Shown here one piece after another: positions 53,190 to 63,679 of a stretch of 64,000 bases of DNA (position 1 is its first letter; every line of letters begins with the position of its first letter). Position numbers and translations under genes: made by a program. The stretch is from Jannaschia formosa. GTDB taxonomy: Bacteria > Pseudomonadota > Alphaproteobacteria > Rhodobacterales > Rhodobacteraceae. The DNA lies in contig NZ_QPLJ01000001.1 of the NCBI RefSeq assembly GCF_003340555.1, forward strand, positions 248,001-312,000. The letters run 5' to 3'. The notes beneath the pieces are model-generated. The model ran no database searches and was not told the DNA's origin. It worked only from the letters and a program-made list of their open reading frames with translations.

Positions 53190-54007
53190 GCGTCCCAGAC
53201 CACGCGGTCCTCGCCCGACAGGCAGACAAAGCGCGCGCCCTTCATGCGGCCGATCACCGTGAGGCCCACGCGGCGCGCGATTTCCACCCCCCAGGCGGTG
53301 AAGCCGGAGCGGGAGACGAGCGACGGAATGCCCATCAGCGCGCATTTGATGACCATCTCCGAGGTGAGCCGTCCGGTGGTATAGAGCGTCTTGTCCGCCG
53401 CCCCCGTCCCTGTCACCCGCATCCAGCCCGCCAGCGTATCGATGGCGTTGTGGCGGCCGACATCCTCGAAATAGGCCAGCGGGTCGGGACCGCGGCAGAG
53501 GCAGCAGCCATGGATCGCCCCCGCCTCCAGGTAGAGCGACGGGGTGCGGGCGATCGCCGCCGAGAGGGCGCGCAGGTCCGAGACAAGCAGAGGGGTCGCG
53601 GGCAGGGTCAGGCCGTCGAGCCCCTCCATCATGTCGCCGAAGACCGTGCCCACGGCGCAGCCCGAGGTCCGCGTCGCGCGGGCGAGCTTGGCCTCATGGT
53701 CGGTCGGGGCGGCGGTCCGGACGACGACGGCCTCGGCCTCCTCGTCGTGCTCGACGCCCGTGACCTCGGCCCCGGCCAGCATCCCCTGGTTGGCAAGGAA
53801 GCCCAGCGCCAGCCATTCGGGATGGGCGCCGACGGTCATCGCGGTCAGGATCTCGCGCGAGTTGAGGTAGATGGCCAGGGGCCGTTCCTCCACCACGCGC
53901 AACTGGACCGGCGCGCCATCCTGGTCGCGCCCGGTGACGGCCCGCGTCAGCCGGGGATCGGTCGGGTCGGGGCGGACCAGCAGGGAAGGCGGGATCAGGA
54001 GCGACAC
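53186..54007 (-). CDS. fdhD: Formate dehydrogenase accessory sulfurtransferase FdhD
   Basis: 273 residues from GTG 54007. Family features: VEERPLAIYLN near the N-terminus, HPEWLALGFLANQGML, and the C-terminal GCCLCRGPDPLAYFEDVGRHNAIDTLAG and TTGRLTSEMVIKCA. FdhD carries sulfur from the cysteine desulfurase to the bis-MGD cofactor. The N-terminal active motif is TSGCAVG, so only the first Cys of the usual C-x-x-C is present. It heads the cluster fdhD-mobA-mobB-moeA; no formate dehydrogenase subunit is in the window. Confidence 0.92.
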   Translation of the reverse strand: MSLLIPPSLLVRPDPTDPRLTRAVTGRDQDGAPVQLRVVEERPLAIYLNSREILTAMTVGAHPEWLALGFLANQGMLAGAEVTGVEHDEEAEAVVVRTAAPTDHEAKLARATRTSGCAVGTVFGDMMEGLDGLTLPATPLLVSDLRALSAAIARTPSLYLEAGAIHGCCLCRGPDPLAYFEDVGRHNAIDTLAGWMRVTGTGAADKTLYTTGRLTSEMVIKCALMGIPSLVSRSGFTAWGVEIARRVGLTVIGRMKGARFVCLSGEDRVVWDA

Positions 54008-54070
54008 TTGTGACCTGCGGAGGGCGACGATAGAGCCAGCCTGTCCGGTGCGGCTGGGGGATGCAAGACG

Positions 54071-54754
54071 ATGACGAGATCCCCGTTCGGGCGCGGCGCG
54101 GTTCAGGGCCTGCCCTTCCTCGTCATCATCGTCCCGTTCGGCGCGCTGTTCGGCGTGGCCGCGACCGAGGCGGGACTGTCCCTGACCCAGATCCTGGCCT
54201 TCTCGAGCATCGTGATCGCGGGCGCATCGCAATTCGCCGCCATCCAGCTGATGGTCGACGGCACGCCGGCGGCCATCGTCGTGCTGTCGGCCCTGGCGGT
54301 GAACCTGCGGATGGCGATGTATTCGGCGGCGCTCGCCCCTCATCTGGGACCCGCGCCCGCCTGGCAGAGGGCGGTGATCGCCTACCTGCTGGTCGACCAG
54401 GTCTATGCGCTCGCACAATCGGCCTACGACACGGAGACGGCCTGGAGCGTGTCCGACAAGGTCGGCTACCTGATCGGCGTGGCGCTGCCGGTCTTTCCGG
54501 GCTGGGTCGGCGCGACCTGGGCCGGGGCCGTGTTGGGCGCGCGGGTACCGGAGGGGCTGTCGCTCGACTTCGCGGTGCCGCTCGCCTTCCTCGCGCTGGT
54601 CGGGCCGATGCTCCGGACGCGGGCTCATGTCGCGGCGGCCTTCGTCTCGGTGGCCGGGGCGCTGCTGCTGGCCTGGATGCCGTGGAACCTCGGCCTGATT
54701 CTGGCTGCGCTGCTCGCCATGGCGGTCGGCGCCGAGGTGGAGCGGCGGACATGA
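54071..54754 (+). CDS. azlC: AzlC-type branched-chain amino-acid exporter subunit
   Basis: 227 residues, 5-6 hydrophobic helices. AzlC landmarks are PFGALFGVAATEAGLSLTQ, FSSIVIAGASQFAAIQL, and ALAVNLRMAMYSAALAPHLG. Together with AzlD it exports branched-chain amino acids or their analogues. The start overlaps nothing upstream; fdhD is divergent. Coupled to azlD by ATGA. Confidence 0.93.
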   Translation: MTRSPFGRGAVQGLPFLVIIVPFGALFGVAATEAGLSLTQILAFSSIVIAGASQFAAIQLMVDGTPAAIVVLSALAVNLRMAMYSAALAPHLGPAPAWQRAVIAYLLVDQVYALAQSAYDTETAWSVSDKVGYLIGVALPVFPGWVGATWAGAVLGARVPEGLSLDFAVPLAFLALVGPMLRTRAHVAAAFVSVAGALLLAWMPWNLGLILAALLAMAVGAEVERRT

Positions 54755-55074
54755 GCGACGCGACCGTCTGGGGGATCATCGTCGCGCTGGGGATCGGCAC
54801 CTATGCCGCGCGCTTCGCCTTCCTGGGGCTCGTCGGCGACCGGCCGATGCCGCCCTGGCTGTTGCGCCACCTGCGCTATACCGGCGTCGCGGTCCTGCCG
54901 GGCCTCGTCGCGCCGCTGGTCGTCTGGCCCGCGGCCACGGGCGGCGAAGTCGATCCCGCGCGGCTGCTGGCTGCCGCGGCGGCGCTGGGCGTGGGATACT
55001 GGCGCAAGGACGTGATCCAGGCGGTGCTGGCCGGGGGGCTGACGCTGGCGGCGATGTCCTGGGCTCTGGGCTGA
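54751..55074 (+). CDS. azlD: AzlD-type small subunit
   Basis: 107 residues with three to four hydrophobic helices (VWGIIVALGIGTYAARFAFL, HLRYTGVAVLPGLVAPLV). It is the usual partner of AzlC and is translated from an ATG overlapping the azlC stop. The Lrp-type gene downstream is convergent and may be unrelated to it, although azl genes in Bacillus are under an Lrp-like repressor. Confidence 0.9.
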   Translation: MSDATVWGIIVALGIGTYAARFAFLGLVGDRPMPPWLLRHLRYTGVAVLPGLVAPLVVWPAATGGEVDPARLLAAAAALGVGYWRKDVIQAVLAGGLTLAAMSWALG

Positions 55075-55109
55075 GGGCCGCCGCGTCGCCGGTCGAGCGG
55101 CGAGGGACC

Positions 55110-55123
55110 GCGGGTCGACCCGC
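55110..55123. terminator. Palindrome between azlD and the Lrp gene
   Basis: A 14-bp perfect palindrome GCGGGTCGACCCGC lies between two convergent genes. A second hairpin from CGCCG..CGGCG words precedes it. It is likely a bidirectional terminator. Confidence 0.4.
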
Positions 55124-55134
55124 AGTCTTCCGGC

Positions 55135-55599
55135 TCAGACCGGCAGCGCCGTCGTCTTGAACACGGTCTTGAGTGCGAAGGACGATTGCAGCTTCGCCAC
55201 GCCCGGCAGGCGGGCGAGATGCCGGCGATGGATCGTCGCGAAATCCTCGCTGTCGCGGGCGACGACCTTCAGAAGGTAGTCGTAGGCGCCGGTCATCAGG
55301 TGGCATTCCATCACGTCGGGGATGCGGGCCACCGCCGCCTCGAAGGCGTCGAGCACCTCGTCGGCCTGGGTCGAGAGGCTGATCTCGACAAAAACCGTCG
55401 TCGGCCGTCCGACCCGGCGCGCATCCAGAAGCGCGACGTGCCCTTGCACGATCCCGATTTGGCGCATCCGTTGCAGCCTGCGATGGCAAGCCGAGGGGGA
55501 GAGATGCACCTTCTCGGCCAGCTCGGCGGCGGAAAGACTCGCGTCCCGCTGCACGAGGCGCAGCAGGCGCGCGTCCATCTCGTCGATCTCATGGTCCAC
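55135..55599 (-). CDS. Lrp/AsnC family regulator (probable regulator of ald)
   Basis: 154 residues: N-terminal winged helix (IDEMDARLLRLVQRDASLSAAELAEKVHLSPSACHRRLQRMRQIGIV) and a C-terminal RAM/ACT-like ligand domain (ECHLMTGAYDYLLKVVARD). It is divergent from alanine dehydrogenase with a 134-bp shared upstream region, the arrangement known for AldR-type activators that respond to alanine. Confidence 0.9.
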   Translation of the reverse strand: MDHEIDEMDARLLRLVQRDASLSAAELAEKVHLSPSACHRRLQRMRQIGIVQGHVALLDARRVGRPTTVFVEISLSTQADEVLDAFEAAVARIPDVMECHLMTGAYDYLLKVVARDSEDFATIHRRHLARLPGVAKLQSSFALKTVFKTTALPV

Positions 55600-55656
55600 G
55601 CGAAATCTTCCCGCTTATCGGCCGCCGCACGCACAGGTACCGCACCACCCGGCCTC

Positions 55657-55711
55657 TTGGCGCCCATATTGGCGAAACCTTTCGACGCCGTCACCCCTAT
55701 GAAGGCGCCAA
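55657..55711. promoter_or_regulatory. Possible Lrp-type operator between lrp and ald
   Basis: TTGGCGCC (55657-55664) and its inverse GGCGCCAA (55704-55711) bracket a second TTGGCG (55669-55674). The inverted arms with ~40-bp spacing could serve an octameric Lrp-type regulator. Confidence 0.35.
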
Positions 55712-55733
55712 ATGCAAACAGGGAGATCGCGCC

Positions 55734-56855
55734 ATGCTCATCGGGTGCCCGAAGGAAATCAAGCCGCAGGAATTCCGCGTCGGCGTCACGCCCGCCGCCG
55801 CGCAGGAGGCCGTCGCCCACGGCCACCAGGTCGTCATGCAGCGCGGCGCCGGCATCGGCGCGGGCTTCGAGGACAGCGAATACGAGGCCGTCGGCGCCCG
55901 CATCGCCGACAGTGCCGAGGAGGTCTTCGCCGAGGCCGACATGATCGTGAAGGTGAAGGAGCCCCAGGCGCCCGAACGCGCGATGCTGCGCGAGGGCCAG
56001 CTTCTCTTCACCTACCTGCACCTCGCCCCCGATCCGGAGCAGACGAAGGACCTGCTCGCCTCCGGCGCGACCTGCATCGCCTACGAGACCGTGACCGACC
56101 GCAATGGCGGCCTGCCGCTGCTGGCGCCGATGTCCGAGGTGGCGGGCAAGCTCGCGCCACAGGTCGGGGCATGGACCCTGCAGAAGGCCAATGGCGGGCG
56201 CGGCGTGCTGATGGGTGGCGTGCCGGGCGTGGGCCCGGCCGAGGTCGTCGTGATCGGCGGGGGCGTCGTCGGCACCCATGCCGCGCGGGTCGCCGCGGGC
56301 ATGGGCGCGCAGGTGACGGTGCTCGACCGCTCGCTGCCGCGGCTGCGCTATCTCGACGACGTCTTCGGCTCGGTCTTCCAGACGCGCTATGCCAGCGCCG
56401 GCAACACCGCCGAGATGGTCCGGCGCGCCGACATGGTGATCGGCGCAGTTCTGATCCCCGGGGCCGCCGCGCCGAAGCTGGTCAGCCGGGCGCAGCTGTC
56501 CGAGATGAAAACCGGCGCGGCGATCGTCGATGTCGCCATCGACCAGGGCGGCTGCTTCGAGACCTCGCACGCCACGACCCACGAGGACCCGATCTACGAG
56601 GTCGACGGCATCATGCACTACTGCGTGGCCAACATGCCGGGCGCCGTCGCGCGCACCTCGACCATCGCGCTCGGCAACGCGACGCTGCCCTTCATGCTGG
56701 CGCTCGCCGATCAGGGCTGGCGCGCGGCCTGCCTCGCCGACCCGCATCTGCGCGCGGGGCTGAACGTCCACGCCGGCAAGCTGACCTACTCGGCCGTGGG
56801 CGAGGCGCTGGGGATCGCGTCGGTCGATCCGATGAAGGCGCTCGACGCGGCGTGA
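55734..56855 (+). CDS. ald: Alanine dehydrogenase
   Basis: 373 residues, the standard length. The start [27 protein letters not shown], the pyruvate-binding FTYLHLAPD, the NAD motif [22 protein letters not shown], and [22 protein letters not shown] are characteristic. It interconverts L-alanine and pyruvate plus ammonium with NAD. It is divergent from the Lrp-type gene. The AGGGAG ribosome site is 9 bp upstream. Confidence 0.97.
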   Translation: MLIGCPKEIKPQEFRVGVTPAAAQEAVAHGHQVVMQRGAGIGAGFEDSEYEAVGARIADSAEEVFAEADMIVKVKEPQAPERAMLREGQLLFTYLHLAPDPEQTKDLLASGATCIAYETVTDRNGGLPLLAPMSEVAGKLAPQVGAWTLQKANGGRGVLMGGVPGVGPAEVVVIGGGVVGTHAARVAAGMGAQVTVLDRSLPRLRYLDDVFGSVFQTRYASAGNTAEMVRRADMVIGAVLIPGAAAPKLVSRAQLSEMKTGAAIVDVAIDQGGCFETSHATTHEDPIYEVDGIMHYCVANMPGAVARTSTIALGNATLPFMLALADQGWRAACLADPHLRAGLNVHAGKLTYSAVGEALGIASVDPMKALDAA

Positions 56856-56859
56856 TCCG

Positions 56860-57318
56860 TCACTGGGCCGGGGGCGGCGCGGTGTCGCCCCTGCCCCGCA
56901 ACTGATCGCGGATCTCGATCAGGACGTCGACCTGAGACGGGCCGGTATGCACCTCGGGGGCGACGTCGTCGGGCTTTTCGGCCGTGGCCTTCACGCGGTT
57001 GACGGCCTTGACCAGCAGAAAGACCACCCAGGCGATGATGAAGAACTCGATCACGGCGGTGATGAAAGCGCCGTAGGCGAAGATTGCAGCCCCGGATTCG
57101 CGCGCCGCCGCGAGCCCGACGCCCGGAGGCACGTCGCCTGCCATGACGACATACATCGACGTGAAGTCGATCCCGCCGAGGATCAGGCCGATCACCGGGT
57201 TGATGAGATCGCCGACGAGCGAGTTCACGATGGCCGTGAACGCCGCGCCGATGATGATCCCCACCGCGAGGTCCATCACGTTGCCCTTCGCGATGAAATC
57301 CTTGAATTCGTTTATCAT
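56860..57318 (-). CDS. mscL: Large-conductance mechanosensitive channel MscL
   Basis: 152 residues from ATG 57318. N-terminal [48 protein letters not shown] is the MscL pore helix; the second helix is [24 protein letters not shown]. It opens under hypo-osmotic shock. Its 3' end lies 4 bp from the ald stop. The gene is convergent with ald and divergent from the GST gene. Confidence 0.95.
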   Translation of the reverse strand: MINEFKDFIAKGNVMDLAVGIIIGAAFTAIVNSLVGDLINPVIGLILGGIDFTSMYVVMAGDVPPGVGLAAARESGAAIFAYGAFITAVIEFFIIAWVVFLLVKAVNRVKATAEKPDDVAPEVHTGPSQVDVLIEIRDQLRGRGDTAPPPAQ

Positions 57319-57459
57319 GTCTTCCCCGTCTCTGGCCGCGCGCGAATCCGGGCGCAGGTTTGCACAGAGGTTCCGCAGAAGTCGCACGCTTGTCGACCGT
57401 TTCGTTTTTGACGACGCCCACTAAGCTTCTTCGCGTCAATCCAAAGCCGGAGCCGCATA

Positions 57460-58161
57460 ATGGCCGATCTCAGCGCCTTCCCGATCACCCAGAAATGGAC
57501 GCCGAAGGACCCGTCCGTCCTCCAGCTCTTCAGCTTCCCGACCCCCAACGGGGTCAAGGTCGCGATCATGCTGGAGGAGACCGGCCTGCCCTACGAGGCG
57601 CATCGCGTGACGCTGTCGGACGCGGACGTGAAGTCGCCCGAGTTCCTGTCGCTGAACCCCAACAACAAGATCCCGGCCATCGTCGACCCGGACGGGCCGG
57701 ACGGCCAGCCGCTCGGCCTGTTCGAGAGCGGGGCGATCCTGCTCTATCTCGGCGAGAAGACCGGCAAGCTGCTGGGAGAGACCGCCGCCGACAAGGCGCG
57801 GGTGACGCAGTGGCTGATGTGGCAGATGGGGGGCCTCGGCCCGATGCTGGGACAGCTCGGCTTCTTCGTGAAGTTCGCCGGGTCGGAATGGGAGGACAAG
57901 CGCCCGCGCGACCGCTACGTCGCCGAGGCGAAGCGCCTGCTGGGCGTCCTGTCCGGAGAGCTTGCGCAGCGCGACTGGATCGCGGGCGACTTTTCCGCCG
58001 CCGACATCGCCATCGCACCCTGGCTCAACGCGCTCAACTTCTATGGCGCCAAGGAGATCGTCGGCTGGGACGATCACCCGGCGCTACAGACCTATCTCGA
58101 CCGCTTCCTGGCCCGGGAGGCCGTGGCTCGCGGCATGAATATCCCACCCCGGGAGGGATGA
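57460..58161 (+). CDS. Glutathione S-transferase, Nu/YghU type
   Basis: 233 residues. The N-terminal thioredoxin-fold part has the Nu-class SFPTPNGVKVAIMLEE motif (T-P-N replacing the usual catalytic Ser/Cys), then PAIVDP and FESGAILLYLGEKTG. The helical C-terminal domain follows with DFSAADIAIAPWL. Nu-class enzymes have glutathione-disulfide reductase activity. Single gene, divergent from mscL. Confidence 0.9.
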   Translation: MADLSAFPITQKWTPKDPSVLQLFSFPTPNGVKVAIMLEETGLPYEAHRVTLSDADVKSPEFLSLNPNNKIPAIVDPDGPDGQPLGLFESGAILLYLGEKTGKLLGETAADKARVTQWLMWQMGGLGPMLGQLGFFVKFAGSEWEDKRPRDRYVAEAKRLLGVLSGELAQRDWIAGDFSAADIAIAPWLNALNFYGAKEIVGWDDHPALQTYLDRFLAREAVARGMNIPPREG

Positions 58162-58245
58162 GAGTTTGACGGTTGCGACCCCGAGCGTGAGCAGGAGGAA
58201 GCACAGGGCGGCCGACAGGGCCGCGATTTCAACTCGTACAGACAT
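58084..58245 (-). CDS. Possible 53-residue membrane protein
   Basis: The frame from ATG 58245 encodes MSVRVEIAALSAALCFLLLT plus 33 further residues, with one hydrophobic helix. It overlaps the 3' end of the GST gene on the opposite strand by 78 bp and has no clear ribosome site. It may be a small membrane protein or chance. The rest of this 329-bp gap holds a terminator and nothing else I recognise. Confidence 0.3.
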   Translation of the reverse strand: MSVRVEIAALSAALCFLLLTLGVATVKLSSLPGWDIHAASHGLPGQEAVEIGL

Positions 58246-58433
58246 GACCACTTTTTGGTTCGGATACGTTTCGAACTCCTTAAGAGGAACCCCTGAACGA
58301 CCCTTCGGGTCCGCCGCGCGCGGAAACGGTCCATTGCCCGGATCGCACCACGGCGGCCGGACCTGCGCGTGAGGAAACAGCCGGGTGCCGGCGCGCCCGC
58401 CTGTGCCTTCGGCGGAAACGGTCATGTCGAACG

Positions 58434-58465
58434 AAAAAGGCCCCGGCGCATCGCCGGGGCCTTTC
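58434..58465 (-). terminator. Strong intrinsic terminator of pnp
   Basis: A 10-bp GC stem (58439-58448 with 58452-58461), 3-nt loop, is followed on the minus strand by TTTTT. It also has TTT on the plus side, so it could act in both directions. Confidence 0.85.
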
Positions 58466-58490
58466 GTGTCCGTCGGGGAAGGGGGCGGTC

Positions 58491-60623
<2,133 letters not shown>

Positions 60624-60643
60624 GTTCATCCTGTCTGGGGCGC

Positions 60644-60659
60644 ACCCGGCCTTCCGGGT
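60644..60659 (-). promoter_or_regulatory. Leader hairpin upstream of pnp
   Basis: A perfect 6-bp stem ACCCGG/CCGGGT with a 4-nt loop lies 20 bp upstream of the pnp start. In enterics a pnp leader stem is the RNase III target for autoregulation; this smaller one is only a candidate. Confidence 0.3.
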
Positions 60660-60812
60660 CCCCTGGCATATGGCGGCCCCATTGCCGCCGACCCCTGTTC
60701 CTTCGCACGACGCCGGGGTCTTCTGCGTCACGTCTCAGATATTCCGGCATGTAGGAGGTTTTGGATAGGATGGGAAGGGCTGCCCGCGGCCTGCCCGTCA
60801 AGGCAGTTCCCG

Positions 60813-61091
60813 TCACGTGGCTCCGGGAACCGCGGGCAGCCTCGCATGGAACTGGTCCAGTGACAGACGCGGGCGATATCGCGGGTCGCCGAGGCAATAC
60901 GCGGCTTTTTCGACGAGCAGAGGTTCGGTCGCCTGCGCCGCAGCCGTGGCCGCAACTGCATCGGAGCCGTCCAGCGTGGCGATGAAGACGCTGCATCGTG
61001 GCAAATCGCGGACGAATTCGGTGAACCCGGCCGCCTCGAGCAACCTGGCCGCTCCCTCGAGGTTTCCAGCGCACATGTTGTCGAAGGTCAT
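60813..61091 (-). CDS. Small protein of unknown function between rpsO and pnp
   Basis: 92 residues from ATG 61091. The start MTFDNMCAGNLEGAARLLEAAGFTEFVRDLPRC and the rest read like a coding gene (a helix-strand mixture with two to three cysteines), but I do not recognise the family. It lies 190 bp before pnp and after rpsO on the same strand, where these two are normally adjacent. Confidence 0.5.
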   Translation of the reverse strand: MTFDNMCAGNLEGAARLLEAAGFTEFVRDLPRCSVFIATLDGSDAVAATAAAQATEPLLVEKAAYCLGDPRYRPRLSLDQFHARLPAVPGAT

Positions 61092-61253
61092 CACCGGCCC
61101 GCCCCCGACCAATGGCTAGGCACGGTGGTGTTGGCCGCGAACATCTATGGCCAGAGCGACAGGGCTGTCGGTTCGCGATGCTGTCTCGGGCGGAACCGGT
61201 CGAGATCGTGCATGGTCCATTCGCCAGTCATGACGTCGACCCCCTGAACGCAA

Positions 61254-61276
61254 GACGCCCCCACGAGGGGGGCGTC
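61254..61276 (-). terminator. Hairpin after rpsO
   Basis: A 9-bp stem (GACGCCCCC, 61254-61262, with 61268-61276) and a 5-nt loop lie 23 bp past the rpsO stop. No long T-run follows, so it may only partly terminate or may protect the message. Confidence 0.5.
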
Positions 61277-61298
61277 GAAGATCGCGAAGAGCCGAAGC

Positions 61299-61568
61299 TC
61301 AGCGGCGGATGCCCAGCCGCTTGATGAGGTCCTGATAGCGGGCCTCGTCCTGCGCGCGGGTGTAGTCCAGCAGCTTGCGGCGCTGCGCGACCATCATCAG
61401 AAGGCCACGGCGCGAGTGGTTGTCCTTCTTGTGGGTCTTGAAGTGCTCGGTCAGCGTGGCGATCCGCGAGGTCAGGATGGCGACCTGGACCTCGGGCGAG
61501 CCGGTGTCGCCCTCCTTGGTCGCGAATTCCTTGATGAGGCGGTTCTTCTCTTCGACGGTGATCGACAT
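61299..61568 (-). CDS. rpsO: 30S ribosomal protein S15
   Basis: 89 residues from ATG 61568, exactly the family length; AGGAGA is 5 bases upstream. The sequence [20 protein letters not shown] and [42 protein letters not shown] is typical S15. It binds 16S rRNA helix 22 and the S6/S18 region. Confidence 0.97.
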   Translation of the reverse strand: MSITVEEKNRLIKEFATKEGDTGSPEVQVAILTSRIATLTEHFKTHKKDNHSRRGLLMMVAQRRKLLDYTRAQDEARYQDLIKRLGIRR

Positions 61569-62108
61569 CGGGGTCTCCTGAGGTTCGAGTGATGGCGCCG
61601 CCCGGGATGTCGTCCAGTTCGGGCCCATGGAGTGAGCGCGCCGCATACACCCCCCCCGGCGCATTGGAAAGCCCCCATGCGCGGCGTCTTCGCCCTTCCT
61701 CAACACGCGCCCCCGACAAGGCGGCACGCCCCGCCCCGGATTCGCTCTGCCGCAGCCCCTCTTTCGCGCCCCCAGCGCGGGCGCCTGGGGCTCGGACATG
61801 GTCGCCTGCGACGCACCGCCTCCGCCCCCCTGGATCGCGGAGTTCGACCCGGACCGCGACGCGATCGAGCTCACCTGCGGCCCGGGTCCTGCGCCGCCGG
61901 TCGCCCTCGTCCACTCCGCCGACCGGACCGAACTGCGCCTCGGCAGCGACGAAGTGGCCCGCTTCGCGCCGGGGACGCGCGTCGTCCTGTCGGACATCCT
62001 GCTGATCCGACGGGACGACCGGGAGGCGGGCTGCCCCCGTCCCGTGGCCCCGAATACTTCGGGGGGAGGCGCCGCAGACGACGGGGCGCAGTCCCCACTT
62101 CCCCGCGC
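61569..62108. other. 540-bp region upstream of rpsO with a possible small gene and a degenerate repeat
   Basis: The stretch holds the rpsO leader, a doubtful plus-strand frame from ATG 61798 (61798-62148: [20 protein letters not shown] and a following hydrophilic segment) and a diverged family A repeat. The frame has no clear ribosome site and its C-terminus runs through the repeat and into the DUF1643 gene. If real, its mature part would be ~80 residues, of unknown function. Confidence 0.4.
62039..62068 (-). repeat. Dispersed intergenic repeat, family A, diverged copy 5
   Basis: The minus strand reads CCTCCCCCCGAAGTATTCGG then GGCCACGGG, an altered form of the family A core. It is adjacent to the 3' end of the DUF1643 gene. 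Confidence 0.5.
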
Positions 62109-62627
62109 TCAGACCGGCGCGTCCCACCGCACGGGGCGCACCCCGTAACCGATATAGAGCGGGTGCTTCGGATGCCCCGCCTTCGAGAGGCCCAGGTGGA
62201 ACAGGGGCCGACCGGTGGCGCGCAGCAGCTGCTCCACCTCCGGGCCGCGTCCGAGATGCGCGCCATGGGTGCCCCAGGCGCAGACCGTCGCCTCCGCCCA
62301 GAGCGCAGCCTCGCGGATGGCCGCGTTGTTCGCCGCCCCCCCGACCGGGTCGGGATGGGCGCGCATGTCGCGCGGGTCGGTGGCGCGGTAGGCGAAGATG
62401 TTGACGACGCGGAAGGCGCCGTAGCCCAGCGCGCGGGCGCGGCGCTCGCAGCGCTCTACGGTGGGATCGTTGGCGATCTCGGTCGCGGTCGAGGGATTGA
62501 GCATGGCGAAGGCCACGCGCCTGCCCGCCGGGTCCCAGACGCGAGTCAGGTCGTAGCGGAAGACCTCGTCGTCGCTATAGGTCGCGGTCGAGGGCGCATC
62601 GCCCTTCTGGTGGGTACGGATCAGCAT
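62109..62627 (-). CDS. DUF1643 family protein
   Basis: 172 residues. The conserved pattern VAFAMLNPSTATEIANDPTVERCERRARALGYGAFRVVNIFAYRATDPRDM is diagnostic of DUF1643, and CAWGTHG follows. The function is unknown. Its ATG at 62627 lies 52 bp after the truB stop, on the same strand. Confidence 0.9.
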   Translation of the reverse strand: MLIRTHQKGDAPSTATYSDDEVFRYDLTRVWDPAGRRVAFAMLNPSTATEIANDPTVERCERRARALGYGAFRVVNIFAYRATDPRDMRAHPDPVGGAANNAAIREAALWAEATVCAWGTHGAHLGRGPEVEQLLRATGRPLFHLGLSKAGHPKHPLYIGYGVRPVRWDAPV

Positions 62628-62678
62628 GGCTTCTGATGCCGCGCGCCGGGTCGCGGCGCAACGCCACCCACAGGAAGG

Positions 62679-63581
62679 TCAGCCGGTCTGGAACACCTTT
62701 GTCGGCTGCAACAGCCCGGCCCCGTAGGTGCCGACGGCCACCGCGCGGCCGTCGCGCGAGGCCCAGCAGGTCTCGCCGAACTCGGCGCCGGACAGGACCT
62801 CGGCCGGGTTGCCGTTGCGCAGCCGTGTGGCGGCGGCCTCGGTGACCGGCAGGGCGGGCAGATCGGCGAGGCCCAGTTCCAGCGGGTGCAGATGCGCGTC
62901 GAGCTCCGGCGTGCGGGCGAGGCGGTCCAGGTCGTCGAGCGACAGGCCGTGCTCGGCCTCGAACGGCCCCGACCAGGTCCGGCGCAGCCAGGCGACATGG
63001 CCATAGGTGCCCAGCGCCCGGCCCAGGTCGCGCGCGATGGCGCGGACATAGCCGCCCTTGCCGCAGACCATCTCCAGCTCCGCGCCCGTCTCGTCCGCCG
63101 CGATCACATCCAGCGACTCGACCCAGAGCGGGCGGGGCGCGAGGTCCATTTCGACCCCCTCGCGGGCCAGGTCGTAGGCGCGGGCGCCCTCCACCCGGAC
63201 GGCGCTGACCTGCGGCGGGACCTGCTCGATCTGGCCGCGGAATCCCTGGAGCGCGGCGTCCAGTGCCGCCCGGTCCGGCCGCGCCTCCGACGTGGCGGTC
63301 ACCGCGCCCGAGGCGTCGTCGGTCGCGGTCTCGGCGCCCCAGGCGATGCGGAAGCGGTAGCATTTCAGCGCATCGGTCACGAAGGGCACCGTCTTCGTCG
63401 CCTCGCCCAGAGCCACGGCCAGCACGCCCGTCGCGTCCGGGTCCAGCGTCCCGGCATGGCCCGCCTTCTGCGCGTCGAAGGCCCAGCGGACCTTGCCGAC
63501 GACCTGGGTGGAACCGATGCCCGCGGGCTTGTCGACGATGACCCAGCCATGGACCGGGCGGCCCCTCTTACGGCGCGCCAT
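62679..63581 (-). CDS. truB: tRNA pseudouridine(55) synthase TruB
   Basis: 300 residues from ATG 63581. The catalytic Asp is D47 in [44 protein letters not shown] and [27 protein letters not shown] are also typical. It makes pseudouridine 55 in the T-loop of tRNA. truB-rpsO-pnp is a common order in alphaproteobacteria; here the DUF1643 gene intervenes before rpsO. Confidence 0.96.
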   Translation of the reverse strand: MARRKRGRPVHGWVIVDKPAGIGSTQVVGKVRWAFDAQKAGHAGTLDPDATGVLAVALGEATKTVPFVTDALKCYRFRIAWGAETATDDASGAVTATSEARPDRAALDAALQGFRGQIEQVPPQVSAVRVEGARAYDLAREGVEMDLAPRPLWVESLDVIAADETGAELEMVCGKGGYVRAIARDLGRALGTYGHVAWLRRTWSGPFEAEHGLSLDDLDRLARTPELDAHLHPLELGLADLPALPVTEAAATRLRNGNPAEVLSGAEFGETCWASRDGRAVAVGTYGAGLLQPTKVFQTG

Positions 63582-63679
63582 CGGCGACCTCCTGCCCAGC
63601 GGCGGCCGGTGCGACATGGGTGTTCGGCAGCCCTCGATGAGGGCAACGGGGCGCGTCGGTCGCGACAGAGGCCGGAAGA

